From Cheilinus undulatus (Eukaryota; Chordata; Actinopteri; Labriformes; Labridae), in assembly GCF_018320785.1 (NCBI RefSeq), contig NC_054865.1, positions 45,220,898-45,284,897 of the forward strand: a DNA stretch of 64,000 nt. Reading direction: 5' to 3'. Shown piece by piece: positions 36,901 through 46,200 of the stretch (position 1 is the first letter of the stretch; every line of letters begins with the position of its first letter). The position numbers and the translations under genes were made by a program. Below the pieces are notes generated by a model. That model ran no database searches. It saw nothing but the letters and a program-made list of their open reading frames with translations, and was not told where the DNA came from.

Positions 36901-39900
36901 AGAGAAATAATTCCCCAAGAAAACTCTAAAAAATGGACATTTTGATCTCAGAAATGATCCATTTCAAGCCACATCAATCAGTTTGTTTCCCACACTTATA
37001 AAATAGGCTTTAAAATTCAAATTTAATGGTCAACCTTTATTTTTTGTCTGCATAGTTCCCGTAGATGTGTGCAAGAGAGAACATGCAAGATAAATATTGC
37101 TGATGCTGGAGAAAAGGGACAAAACAGGTTTCAAACTTGACATTGCACTTTTGTTTTCTGCAATAGTTTAAAGTCAAGATTTTTGAAAGCTGAAGTCTCA
37201 ACTAGCAGTTATGTGGAGGAACAGATTTTTATTTAATTGTTGTGATTTGTCAGGCACTGTCAGGCACACTGAAAGGTATCTAATCTTTATCTTTCTACTA
37301 TAATTGGCAGCATGTCTGTCTGCCTGGTTGTCGGTCTCAATTTGCACGCCACACCAATGCTCCAGTTGTCCTTGCTATCCCTCAGTAAACATCTTGGGTG
37401 TACTGGTTTGAAACTGGTGCCATGAAAAGTTCATTAATATGTATAGATTTTCTATCAAATCACAAAATGTTATGCAGGGTCATCATCTGGGAATTTCTGC
37501 TGATGTCAGAGCTGGGATTGACAACACAAACGAGTTGAAAGTGTTCCATGTACTACGATTTGTTAAAAGTAAGTGACAGAGCTGGAAAACAACCTGACTT
37601 TGTTGAAACATGCCTGAAAGGAAATGTATTTGGATGTGATGATTTATTTATTTGACTTTACTTAACCAGGAAAACCTCACTGAGATTAAAAATCTCATTT
37701 ACAGAGTGTCCTGGCCAAGACAGGAAGCAGCACATTTAACAAAGGCACAGACACAAAAAAACAAAGCAATAAAAATCACAGACATACCAAATGTGAGTCA
37801 CAGATCAGAAAGTCATCAGTCAAAACATCTACAACCTGATACATCATCCTCCAATGCCTTCAATCTACCTTTGTAAAGATTTAATCACACCCTGCTGTTA
37901 GAATCATTCTCTAAGAAATCACAGTTTAATTGCTGTTTTTTCAGCTGTAGTTGGCGGTGCAGTGTGCAGGTGGGCTGTGTGATGCTTTGTTACAGCGCCA
38001 CAAAAAAGTGTGTGAATTTTGATGAAGGTGTGCTGCAGTTTTTATGGCGCATGAACTTTCCAGAGATGAATAAAGTTGGTAAATATTACTTTGACATTGC
38101 TATTGCTAAGCCATAACCAGGACTTAAATCAGTCTGAGACATCCAGCTGCTCTTTTCAACCATGTTTGGCACCAGTACACATGAAAAGGATGTGGTTGTT
38201 TTCGTACGGTTTCCTTCATTCAGAGAGGAAACTTGATCACGTGGCGCTGAAGTGAACATATCAATTTTGCCCTTAATTAAACACACTGCTGTTATTCTGA
38301 ATATTTAGCATGGGCTGTCAGAATCTGTGTTTTATTTTCACTTATTCTATTTTGTACCCATCTGAAGTATCTTATCTCTGAATTTCAAGATTTTTCAACT
38401 TTATCTTTAATATTAACCAAAATATTAAACATTCTTTTTAAATAACTCAGTATTGCATATAGATTAGCTGGTATTTTAACACATAAGCAGAATGAAACTA
38501 ACTAAGAATAATGCATTTTAGGTAAAATGAACAAAACAAACATCTGACAGAATTGAAATAGGGAGAAAACTCAAATAATTACCGTAATTCACTTTGGATA
38601 AAATAAAAATGACAAAAGGAAAAGGTAATACCAAGCTCCCCACATGCTCTGATTAATTTATTTTACTCAGTACTTATTGGACAACCTCCACCACCCTGGT
38701 TGAATTATGGCTTTTAGAAAGATACTTTTTCCACTATTTGGCTCCTCAGTTGAGTAGGGCTAAGTAACACTGATTTATGGTAAATAAAAGACCAGAGGGT
38801 TTTTCGACAGGCTAACGAATATGGGGAAAGAACAGTGCAAATGTTTAATATTTAGTTGGGAAACAGATCATTCGACAAATATATCATTCATGTTAAGTAG
38901 GCAGTAACTCATTTTCAACACTTTTACAACATAAAACAGATGACAAAAAAATAACAAAAAGCAAACATGAAAATGCAGGGTGAGGCATGGGTTCTGATAT
39001 GTAAATTGCATGGGGGGGGGGTTATGGGAGTTGAATAAGAAAAGGACATCTGCACATGTACTAGAGGAGGTTTGTTGTTTGTTTAAAACCATCTGTAAAC
39101 ACCAAACTGAAGCAGCCAACATGTAAAATCATCAGCAACAACAGCCGAGAAAGAAGTTTTTCTGTGGTTGAGACATTATTTATTCATTTCAACTTCCTAG
39201 AAGAATAAAAACCACAAACCAAAGATTGTCTTACAAAAACACAGCAGAGGATCAGCCAGTTCCTCTCTTTCAAAACAGGGACTTTCTGTGAGTTGTCAGC
39301 ATTTAGACTCTAAAAACAAAGTTCTTAGTGCTGACCCTGAGCTTATGCAAGGACATCAGACACCATGTCTCTGATATCTCTGGTTTTTGGCAGGTTTTTG
39401 AAGAACACATGAACCTTTATTAACATGTGTGACTCCTGCTGTCAGCATTCTGTCCTATCATCGCCCTCTAGTGATCATAGAGGGGATTTCACTCCTCCAG
39501 TCAGCCTTGTGCATCTGTTTTGCTTCATTTATGAAGTCTGACAAGTTCAAAACGTATTTGGATATTTGGCCTTTCATCAGCAAGTGCAGTGAGTCTCTGT
39601 GTGTATTTAAGGAGTCCATGTGCAAATAGCTTTATCAGCTAAGGTGGGAAAGCAGCTTTACAGAAGTTTTCTATCCTTTCATTGTTATGCAAAGCTTTTG
39701 CCGTTACAGCTAAACTCTACCTTTTGACCCTGAGATGACCTCTGAAAAGCCTGCAGCTGGTTTGGACCATTTTGATGTTAAACTATTGGCTGTAAAAGAC
39801 TATTTTCAAAAGAATCCTGAAAAGAAAGGTGTTTTTTATCATTGTTTCAGCTGACATTAATAGAATTTGTAATTATGGCCATTTAATTGATTTGTATATT

Positions 39901-40600
39901 TTTTATAGTCTAATGTGAATGAGACGTTTCCTGTAACTTGTTACTGATCATTTTAAAGCAGAGTGAACGTTATGTACCTTTGGTAAAATGTAGGTTACTT
40001 GAGATAGATTATGTGGGGTTATTTTGCAAAAGGGGGTGTATCTGTTTAGATCAAGGGAAGGGATAAAAAACAACAATGCAAGAGTGTCCACATTGTTTGG
40101 TGGGTTAGAGTAATTATTCTGGTAATTTAAAATACTTCTAAAGAGGCCACAGACTTTAAAAATGTGAGATTTTCTCCTCCTGACATTAATAATAGGGATG
40201 CATGAAATTATCAGCACAATATCAGTATCGGCAGATAATAAAATTCCTGCGGATAAGAAGGTATCAGCATATCAGGTGTCAGCAAAAATCCAATATCGTG
40301 CATCCCTACTTCATAATAATTCTTAAAACACTGACCGTCTCAAATCCTCTGTGAGGGTGGTCTGGGAAACCTGCTGGCTTGCTCACCCTGAACTCATCCA
40401 ACATCAGGAAAGGATCCAGGTTTCTGAGCTGCAAATGAAACGTGCATGTCACAGTTTTTTAAAATTAAAACAGTTGAACCATAGTAACATTTTGGGGAAC
40501 TTACTTCCTTTCTCCCAATACTCCTGCGAACGCGAGCGCCGACTCCCTCTGACTGCTCCACACTCAAAACTGTTTTTTCTACTCTCCTCACGTTTGTCAT
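18938..40600 (-). CDS. pir: Pirin (complete, 9 coding exons)
   Basis: Nuclear iron-binding bicupin. In mammals pirin is an NF-kappaB/NFI cofactor, and quercetinase activity has been reported. Exons in transcription order: 40505-40600, 40336-40428, 36008-36088, 30534-30740, 28041-28125, 23927-23971, 21725-21807, 21126-21192, 18938-19056. They total 876 nt, 291 residues plus stop (human pirin 290), in frame throughout. Recognised from [76 protein letters not shown] and [15 protein letters not shown]. The metal ligands of human pirin (His56, His58, His101, Glu103) correspond to H56, H58, H100 and E102; the one-residue shift comes from EGITAHED being one shorter than in human. An acceptor-like AACTTCAG just before the ATG implies a non-coding first exon upstream. 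Intron 1 is only 76 bases; the others hold most of the mobile elements. The ORF shows no disabling change. Confidence 0.95.
19155..20617. mobile_element. Harbinger-like TIR element (decayed), carrying a nested hAT MITE
   Basis: The left end GGGGCCATTTCAAGAAGG and the reverse complement of the right end, GGGGCCCATTTCATTAAGC, form inverted repeats resembling PIF/Harbinger termini. The interior has no intact transposase and is interrupted by the element at 19864-20413 and an A27 tract at 19743-19769. It lies in pir intron 8. Superfamily assignment is tentative because no 3-base target duplication is clear. Confidence 0.45.
19864..20413. mobile_element. hAT-type MITE (TTTTAGTC-rich), 8-bp target duplication
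   Basis: The target duplication GGTCATCT is perfect at 19856-19863 and 20414-20421. The ends are CAGTGTTAGTTTT and AATTTAACACTG, matching the CAGTG...CACTG pattern of hAT elements. The 550-base interior is made of repeated TTTTAGTC / GACTAAAA words and is non-coding. It lies inside the Harbinger-like element, so it is the younger insertion. Confidence 0.85.
22045..22130. repeat. tRNA-derived SINE fragment
   Basis: GGTCAGAGGTTAAGTCCCCAG followed by CACATGTTGATGTGTACTTGG and ACAAGACGCTGCTC resembles the box-B-proximal body of the SINE seen at 59395-59665. It is truncated on both sides. It lies in pir intron 6, where the remainder (21808-23926) shows no other recognisable element. Confidence 0.4.
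24835..27330 (+). mobile_element. Tc1-like element interrupted by an L1-like insertion
   Basis: The left part (24835-25107) encodes, on the plus strand, the Tc1 helix-turn-helix remnant [20 protein letters not shown] then SDHAR. The right part (27181-27330) is the 3' non-coding end, with CTGTTTTCACTTTGACATTAAAG and GGCCATGATTGATTTATAAAA. Between them sits the L1-like element at 25123-27165 with its target duplication. The Tc1 copy also has a large internal deletion. It lies in pir intron 5. Confidence 0.7.
25123..27165 (-). mobile_element. 5'-truncated L1-clade LINE with frameshifted reverse transcriptase
   Basis: The 15-base target duplication ATACTGACTTGAATT is perfect at 25108-25122 and 27166-27180. 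The A-rich 3' tail is at the left end (T-run on the plus strand). On the minus strand two overlapping frames cover the C-terminal half of a reverse transcriptase: [20 protein letters not shown] and RGTRQG (27133-26897), then [18 protein letters not shown] and LYADDVILF (26900-25452) with the catalytic YADD, followed by the LINE C-terminal region. A one-base deletion right after RQG splits the ORF (RQG-stop instead of RQGCPLSPLLF). The element lacks the endonuclease and ORF1. It lies in pir intron 5 in the same orientation as pir. Confidence 0.9.
27335..27470 (+). mobile_element. Tc1-like transposase fragment
   Basis: GCTACGCTTCCAGTTTTGTG then GCACAAAGCAACGACTGTAAAGAC corresponds to GCTATGCTTCCAACTTTGTG then GCACAAAGCAAGGACTATGAAGAC at 35280-35373. 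It comes from a second Tc1 family. It is short and has no ends. Confidence 0.5.
28585..28760. repeat. Decayed dispersed repeat (GATGAAACTTGGAGGAAGGG type)
   Basis: GATGAAACTTGGAGGAAGGG, GAATCCGTTACATTTTGGATG and CAGATCCTGGGCACC resemble a repeat seen widely in fish genomes in several diverged forms. No termini are seen. It overlaps an apparent minus-strand ORF that shows no coding character. Confidence 0.35.
29600..29800. repeat. Dispersed repeat of the GCCAAAGCAGG family
   Basis: ACTCATGCCAACGCAGGTCG, ACATCTTTTTCGTCACGAAAAG, AATAAATGTGGTCCAGGTTTG and GGCTACATCCAAGCTAAC align with 1140-1290 and 13600-13860. It lies in pir intron 4. Confidence 0.5.
31085..32035 (-). repeat. TTTTTGCCACTTTT degenerate array
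   Basis: About 950 bases in which words such as TTTTGCCACTTT, CATTTTTGCCA and TTTCACC recur every 14-17 bases. It is the reverse-strand equivalent of the arrays at 330-680 and 53020-53400 and the longest in the window. The conserved head found with the other copies is absent here. Phenylalanine/histidine-rich ORFs in it are artefacts. It lies in pir intron 3. Confidence 0.75.
32045..32293 (+). mobile_element. 3' terminal part of a Tc1/mariner-type element
   Basis: The order GTATTTCTGT-like stretch, TTCCACTTTGTTAGTACTGAG, GTGTAGATTAATGAGAA, AAGTGAAGGTGGTCTGAATAC and TTTATGAATGCACTGTA is the 3' end of a common vertebrate Tc1-type transposon. The 5' part and the transposase are missing. Confidence 0.65.
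32568..33205. mobile_element. hAT-type element with perfect 8-bp target duplication
   Basis: Target duplications GCATAGAC at 32560-32567 and 33206-33213 are identical. The left end is CAGAGCTATTCAATTA and the reversed right end is CAGGCCTATTTAATTA. The interior includes GGGCCACATGTGGCCCCCGG, a palindrome often found just inside fish hAT ends. No transposase frame is visible in the 638 bases. It lies in pir intron 3. Confidence 0.85.
33369..33765. mobile_element. TIR-bounded MITE with CGATCGGCC-type ends
   Basis: The left end GGGGTTTCTGGCCGATCACC and the reverse complement of the right end GGGGTGCGCCGATCGATCGG form inverted repeats, with internal copies of GGCCGATACCGAT on both sides. Non-coding. 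The target duplication is uncertain. It lies in pir intron 3. Confidence 0.65.
34001..34139 (+). CDS. Possible upstream exon of the antisense cysteine-rich gene (speculative)
   Basis: An open plus-strand frame (including [17 protein letters not shown] and [10 protein letters not shown]) ends at a GTGAGTGTG donor in phase 1. This is exactly the phase needed by the exon at 36279, and the junction codon would become TGC (Cys). The upstream acceptor (AATCTGAG) is weak and no start codon is in frame. The region also contains a Maf/ARE-like motif, so it could be regulatory instead. Confidence 0.2.
34117..34129. promoter_or_regulatory. Maf-recognition / antioxidant-response-like element
   Basis: GGCTGAGTCAGCA differs by one base from the palindromic MARE consensus TGCTGAGTCAGCA and contains the ARE core TGAGTCAGC. 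It lies in pir intron 3. Mammalian PIR is reported as an NRF2-responsive gene, so the location is suggestive, but a 13-base match can occur by chance. Confidence 0.3.
35060..35692 (+). mobile_element. Tc1-like element remnant (second family)
   Basis: On the plus strand, AAGTTTGGTGGAGGATAATG then GTGTGGGGCTGCTTTTCAGG encodes a KFGGG...WGCFSG-type motif. 35374-35598 reads [20 protein letters not shown] and then FQEELQNRG, the last DDE block and C-terminus of a Tc1 transposase. The 3' end carries GCCAAATACTTTTGTCCATA. The N-terminal half is missing. It lies in pir intron 3. Confidence 0.8.
36279..38116 (+). CDS. Unrecognised cysteine-rich protein, two 3' exons, antisense within pir intron 2
   Basis: I do not recognise this gene. 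Exon 36279-36495 (217 nt) follows an AAATCAG acceptor and is open for 71 codons, with eight cysteines and motifs such as [18 protein letters not shown] and [17 protein letters not shown]. It ends at a GTGAGTGTG donor in phase 2. Exon 37945-38116 follows TTTTTTCAG, restores the frame (AT+C, Ile) and reads 56 codons with five cysteines ([16 protein letters not shown] and KKCVNFDEG near the front) to a TAA. Codon choice in the first exon is GC-ending and CpG-containing, unlike the AT-rich intron around it. Without splicing, the first exon would stop at once (ATG TGA). The start, and any signal peptide, must lie upstream; a possible preceding exon is at 34001-34139. It could be a small secreted cysteine-rich protein or the C-terminus of a larger one. 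No ATG is visible, so it may also be a decayed gene. Confidence 0.5.
37290..37585. repeat. Unassigned dispersed repeat, copy B
   Basis: Diverged copy of 6465-6760 (shared blocks CTACTATAATTGGC, GCTCCAGTTGTCCTTGC, AAACTGGTGCCATGAAA and TTCATTAATATG). It lies between the two antisense cysteine-rich exons. Confidence 0.6.
37645..37760. repeat. Decayed dispersed repeat (AACCAGGAAAACCTCACTGAG type)
   Basis: ACTTAACCAGGAAAACCTCA, GAGATTAAAAATCTCATTTAC and GTCCTGGCCAAGACAGG match a motif seen repeatedly in fish intergenic DNA. It includes the palindrome GAGATT-AAAAATCTC. No termini are seen. Confidence 0.35.
40193..40308. mobile_element. 116-bp MITE with TAGGGATGCA ends
   Basis: Ends TAGGGATGCATGA and CGTGCATCCCTA are inverted repeats. 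A one-ended relative starts at about 29329 (TAGGGATGCATGATA). It lies in pir intron 2. The preceding stretch 38117-40190 shows nothing recognisable except a G10 run at 39012-39021. Confidence 0.65.
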
Positions 40601-40954
40601 GCTGAAGTTTTCACCTGTTACTATAGCAACATAAAAATGTAAATGCCTTTAACCACTGATTAAGTGAAAATAAAAAACTGTGCACAGTAAAACAGTCTAC
40701 ACTGAGGAAACAAAACCATTTTTAGTATGCACGTGTTTCTTTATAGACTTAAGGAAATCAAGCAAAATTCATAGACTGCATAGAAATGCCTTAAAACAGG
40801 AAATAGATGCAACTTTTTACTTTATTTTCTCTTTAAGTGCATGATACACAAAAAATAATATAATGGGGATGACAGTGGTCTCTAGGCAGCCTACCATTGC
40901 TCTATGTAGACCACAGGTTGAACCCCTTTGTTTACCTATTGTTTTCAATTTATT

Positions 40955-41500
40955 ATATACAGGTGCATCTAGAAAAAATAGAATATCAAGTAAAAGTTCA
41001 TTTTCCCTACATCAGAAAGTGAAATTTCCACATATTCTAGATAGGCTACATCTTATTCAAAGTGAAATATTTCAAGATGTTTTCATGGAGATACTGATTT
41101 CCTTTTCCAGCAGGACTTGGCACCTGCCCACAATGAAGCCAAAACTACCAGAAACTGGTTTACTGGCCCTGGTATCACTGTGTTTGATTGGCCAGCCAAC
41201 TTTTCTGACATGAACCCTGTAGAAAATCTCTGAGGAAATGTATAGAGGAAGATGAGAGACACCAGACTCAACAATACAGATGAGCTGAAGGCTGCTATCA
41301 GAGCAACCTGGGCTTCATAACACCCCAGCAGTGCCACAGACTGATTGGCCCTGATTGGGAGTTTTGCGAAAGGAGCTCCAGCCAATTACTGAGTGCATAA
41401 ATGAGCAGAATGTTCCAGGTCATCATTTCTGTATTATAAATCCCTTTTCTAGACTGATGCTTTGTGATATTCTAATATTATGAGATAGTGTACTTTTGTG
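40955..41500 (+). mobile_element. Tc1/Tigger-like element with internal deletion
   Basis: Left end ACAGGTGCATCTAGAAAAAA then TAGAATATCAAGTAAAAGTTC; right end GATGCTTTGTGATATTCTAA. In between, the plus strand keeps a DDE-domain remnant with frame breaks: QQDLAPAHNEAKTTRNWF-like, ITVFDWPANFSDMNPVENL. It lies in the 5' intron of pir. Confidence 0.7.
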
Positions 41501-42578
41501 AGGTGTAAGCTGTAATCATTAACATCAGAACAGATGTCTGAGATGCACCCCTGTATGCTGCAAAAGCAAATCTTCAAATACTGACACTGTATCATGACCC
41601 TCTATTTTTTAGCTATATAAATAATGTAGCTATCAGGGCTAAATGATGTTTTGAAGCACTATTATGGTTGATGCTTTCATGTTGGCTGTGAAATCAGTAA
41701 AATGACTCACATTTCTTTGGACACGAGGGATATTCCAGCATTTAAAAAAATGTAACGTACAAAATAACAGGAAATGACGCACCACAGCCACCAGTTTTCA
41801 CCAGTTTTTCAAACTACTAACCCGAACTGCGGGCTGGCTGCAGGTTAGATGCCAAGGAAGTGAAATAAGAGGGAACCGGTCAGCTGCGCGGATCAGCTGA
41901 TCTCTGTGCTGCTGACGGTTTGGATCCTCACATGCTGTAAATTGGCTTTATTCCAGAGACTCTTCTGAAGGTGTTGAAATAACATTTATGTCCTTAAACA
42001 GACGTTTAACCGTGAAAAAATAGACCTTGAGCACCATACTGAAGCAGCCTCTTCGCTTATCCCCGTGTAGCGGTTTAACTCGTTACCCTGGCGACTTTGA
42101 GCTGGGGGACTCTGTTGTCGCTTATTTGAAGTCTTCGTGAGACTTTTTCACCAAAAAATTTTAAATGAGATTATTTTAATCTAAATAATGACAACAAAAT
42201 GATGAATACAAAAAGAGGCCCTCGTAAGTAGTCTTGTTTTGTCCGTTTACATCATCTGTTGTATGGCTTGGGGCGTGCGGCGGCTGACTGTCGCCAGATA
42301 ACACGGTCACTCTTTGAACGGTAACACCGTTGAATTTAAGTGGAGCGGTAGCGTATCTCATGGTGTACTAACTCTACTTGTCACCGAGATACTGCTGTCT
42401 TCAGTTCACGGTGTCTACATATGAAGGAAATCTTAAAATATCTTCGTTGTGTACGACTAAATGTGAAGGTAGTGAGTTATTCACCTGGAATAACCTGTTA
42501 CACCTGACACCAACAGCGCTGCCACCAGTTTAAACGATACCGCCACCGTCACATTACATGACAAATCGCCCCACCTAC

Positions 42579-42735
42579 CTGGTAATAAAACACAGCAGAT
42601 CCCGATTCGGGTCTGACCGTTTTCAGTCTTAAATCAGGGTAACCGCCACTTTATTGTTAATATTGTTGACGTCTGCTCTTCATCAGGTAGCCTGTGGTTA
42701 CTAATGCGGAAGTGGGCAGAGGGGGGCGTGGCTAA
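42579..42735 (-). promoter_or_regulatory. pir: Candidate pir promoter and non-coding first exon
   Basis: This is a GC- and CpG-richer patch upstream of pir. It contains an ETS-type GCGGAAGTG (42706-42714), a GGGGCGTGGC GC box (42723-42732) and a CRE-like TGACGTCT (42667-42674). On the minus strand TTACCAG|GTAGGTGGG at 42579 is a good splice donor that could end a 5' UTR exon joined to the acceptor just before the pir ATG. This is inference from motifs only; no initiation site is visible. Confidence 0.35.
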
Positions 42736-42892
42736 AGATAGGACGCTGTATGAAAAGACTATCTTTTACCTTCTTACTTTTTCATAGACTACCTCTTCAG
42801 TCCTTTAGTGAAGCCAGTATCACAGTGAGCATGGTTTTCTAAAGCACTTTGGCCTGTCATTATGAATCACTAATAAATCCTTTTTTAAATCC

Positions 42893-42917
42893 TGGATAAG
42901 ATAAGATAAGATAAGTA
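42893..42917. repeat. (AAGAT)n microsatellite
   Basis: Four tandem copies of GATAA/AAGAT. The flanking 42736-43230 is AT-rich and shows no gene; it holds the likely 3' UTR or downstream flank of the oxidoreductase gene that ends at 43231. Confidence 0.8.
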
Positions 42918-43230
42918 AAGGAAAACTTCTTGATAAACATTTTTATGATGTTATAAACCAAAGTTGATGATGGGGGGAGATTTTTTATCTATGCCAAGGC
43001 TTTTATTTTTTTCATGTGCCTTTTATAATGTCAAATTTTTAATCCTTTATCCATTTTTTTTAGACCTACTAGCTGTTTTAAAAACATTATTTAAATAGGC
43101 CTATTGATAGTATCACAAAGAAGGAAAGCTTTAAAAACAGATCTCTAGTCATCATTTTTTAATGCTCCCATAAACAAAACAAAAAAAATGACTGCTTACA
43201 TGCATTTTATTTTTAGACTCCACGTTGAAC

Positions 43231-46200
43231 TTAAAGCCACAGTAGGCCTTGCATTTGTTGAATATATTCCTCAGTTTTTGATTTCTCCCTGTCCAACGCA
43301 GAAACATCTGAATCCTTTTGCTGCTGATGATAATGCATGATGTCCTTTGCTATCCTCATGCTGGCAGCCTGTCCTCCTGCCAGGTTTACAGCATGAGGTC
43401 CAACCTGTATGAGAGGAAATGGGTAAGGGATGCATAGTTTATTAAATAATTGTAAAATTTACATTCAGACTTTTTCTTTTACCTGCAGAGCGGTGTATTG
43501 CCCCATTAGGTAAAGTGGACAATCCTCTGCCCACTGCAGGCTCTCTGATATGCACGGCCAACCATCAATCACCTTTATCGATAAACAATAAAGAGGTGTT
43601 CCATTAATCTATTGTCATCTACTGCCTTGTTGAGGTTATAGCATTAAAAAAGAGAACATTTGGATAGTATGGACAAATTAATGTAGGCTCTTATCTCACA
43701 TCCTTCAAGTAAAGAAGAACTGTTTCTAAATATGTTCCTCTTCGCAGTTCCATTCTGTTAAACAGCCCAAAATGCTTTGTTTTTCTACCCACCTGAATAG
43801 GGAAATCCCACATCACTTTTGAAAGCAGAGGGTCCTGTTTGACATCAAGTTTGCAGCCGGTGGCGAGCCAGATCATGTCTCCAGTCCAGTGTCCCCCGTT
43901 GCTGAGGGAGAGACTCCAGGCCTGACTCCTGTAGCACCAGCTGGCTTCATCTACCTGGACCGACGTATGAAGGGAGGGGTCTCATGTTGGTCTTGGTCTT
44001 ACTCAAACCGTCCCTGCCTGTGATGATGTACTTTTACCTGACAGTATGTCTTCACATCCACCTGTCCGCTCAGGATGAACGGCTGTAGTTGAATGTAGGC
44101 CTCTGGGGTGACGGCTCCTCCTTTTCTTGCCTGGCGGATCATAGCCAGCCGTTTGTGTAGACTCCGTTCATTGTAGAACTGTCGCAGGTAGGCCTGACCG
44201 TCCATCTTGATGCCATGCTCCACATGAGAGTAACGACCCACCAGATTCTCCACATCACCCACATCAAACTGCTTCAGCTGTGATGGAAACATTGTCAGTT
44301 GGTGTTTTCGTTGCTAGTATGACATGATAAATCTTTAGTCTGCATCATGCTGTCACTCAACCTGCAGGTGTTTCCTCATGACCCATGTCACATGGCTGGC
44401 ACCCTGCTGCAGAGCAAGCGAGACGACATGAGCGCTGGTCAGACCTCCTCCAACTACCATTACTCTCTGCCCCGCCTCACACACGACGCACAGCTCTAGA
44501 AACAGCGACATACAGTGGCAAGACAATAGCGACAGTGGGAATAGGGTGTCAAAAAGTTGCTGAAGAATCTCAAAGAGGTGAAATCTTTATCAGATATTTT
44601 CAAAATCTGTTAAAAAACAAAAGTAGACACATTTGATTGTAACAATAGTAGTGTTCTATATTCCAAAGCGGATGAACGAGTTCTGGAAAATTGCCACCCA
44701 AAACACTGGTGCAAAGGTAGCTACGTATGTCTACAGTTTATGCCATCACATCCCTGCAGAGATTTCCTATCATAATGATGAAACAGAATAAATCTGACTC
44801 ACCTGGAGTGGGAAAAGCGTCTTTCTGTGTCTGGCAGTCTGAATCTTCACATTTCTGCTGAGAGGTAGCAAGGTGGTGCATGAGGTTGACTGTGTGTTGT
44901 AATCTTTCCTCTGGGTAGCTCTCTCCGATGTTTGACACCCATGAGGGGATGTTTGCCATCTGGGCTCGGGTAGGACCTGTGGCCAAGACAACTCTACGAG
45001 CTTTTAAGACAGTTCCTTCCTGAAGTTGGACTTGGAAATATTTCACCCTCTTCTTTGTCCCGTCTCTCGTCCTTTGAGTTACTGTCTCAGCCTCAGCCTC
45101 TGTCTCCTGCACTTTTATCCATTTATTCTCCTCTTCAGCCTCTGCCTTGTCTTCAGTCACAGGAGTGATTCGCTCCACTGTTCCCTTCACCAACACTTGG
45201 TCTAAGTTGTATCTCTCCACCTGTAGATTCACCAACTCAGCTTCTCAGCTCTAGTTAAGGCATTCATGCAAGATTAATGCTTGCATTAGTCCATATTTTA
45301 TCATAAATGTTAAATAATTCCAAACAAATCACAACAAATAAAGTGTTAGCCAATCTCGAACGTTTTTCTGTGTGGCAGCTGGACCACCAGTCACCCAACA
45401 CCCCCTTTTAAACTTATCTTTTTCTTGATACCCGTATCTCAACCAGGAGTCAGTGTTAGACTGATTCTGTTACAGGAAAACCCAGAGGTATTACATTAAG
45501 AAGAATATCTGTAAGTGCTATGTATGACGGTAAAAAGACAGCATGGGGGATTATTCTGATTGCTGCTTTAGGCCAAATCTGCCTTGTTGGCCACTTTTTG
45601 CCAACTGTGGCCCAATTTTTGCCACGTCTCTTCGCCACTTTTAACCAATTTTTCTTGTTTTTCTTTTTCCCTATCGTGCCCATCTTTACCCATTTATGCT
45701 GCTTTTTGACCATTTTAACCACCTTTAACTTACCATTGTTAGTCCACTTTTTGCCCAATTTTGCCACAGCTTTTTGCCACTTTTCAACAATTTTTTGTCA
45801 CTTTTCACAGTTATTCAGTTCTATAAAAGTTGTCTTAGTTTCTTCAGCTCAATTTTCTGTCATCTTGATGTTTGTGCACACAATTTATTAAAAAAAAAAA
45901 CTTGCATACATCACGTGCTTTGCCTTTAACGCTGCATGGCAGCACCTCCGTCCAACTGGACTTGAAGCACTTTGTGGCACTTTCCTGATGTCATTTCCAC
46001 TTGTCTAGATCTTTGCTTGTGTTGTTCTTGCTCTTGGATGTACTGAATCTATCTGAGCAGAAATCCTACGGAGTGTTGTGCTTATTTTCATGCATGAATA
46101 CCGCTTATTGAAAGAGAAGAGCTGTTTTAAAATTGCTGCCCTTTGCTTCTGACGGACGCAAGCTACATTTTGGGAACCTGATGCAGAAGGTTGGAAGGCT

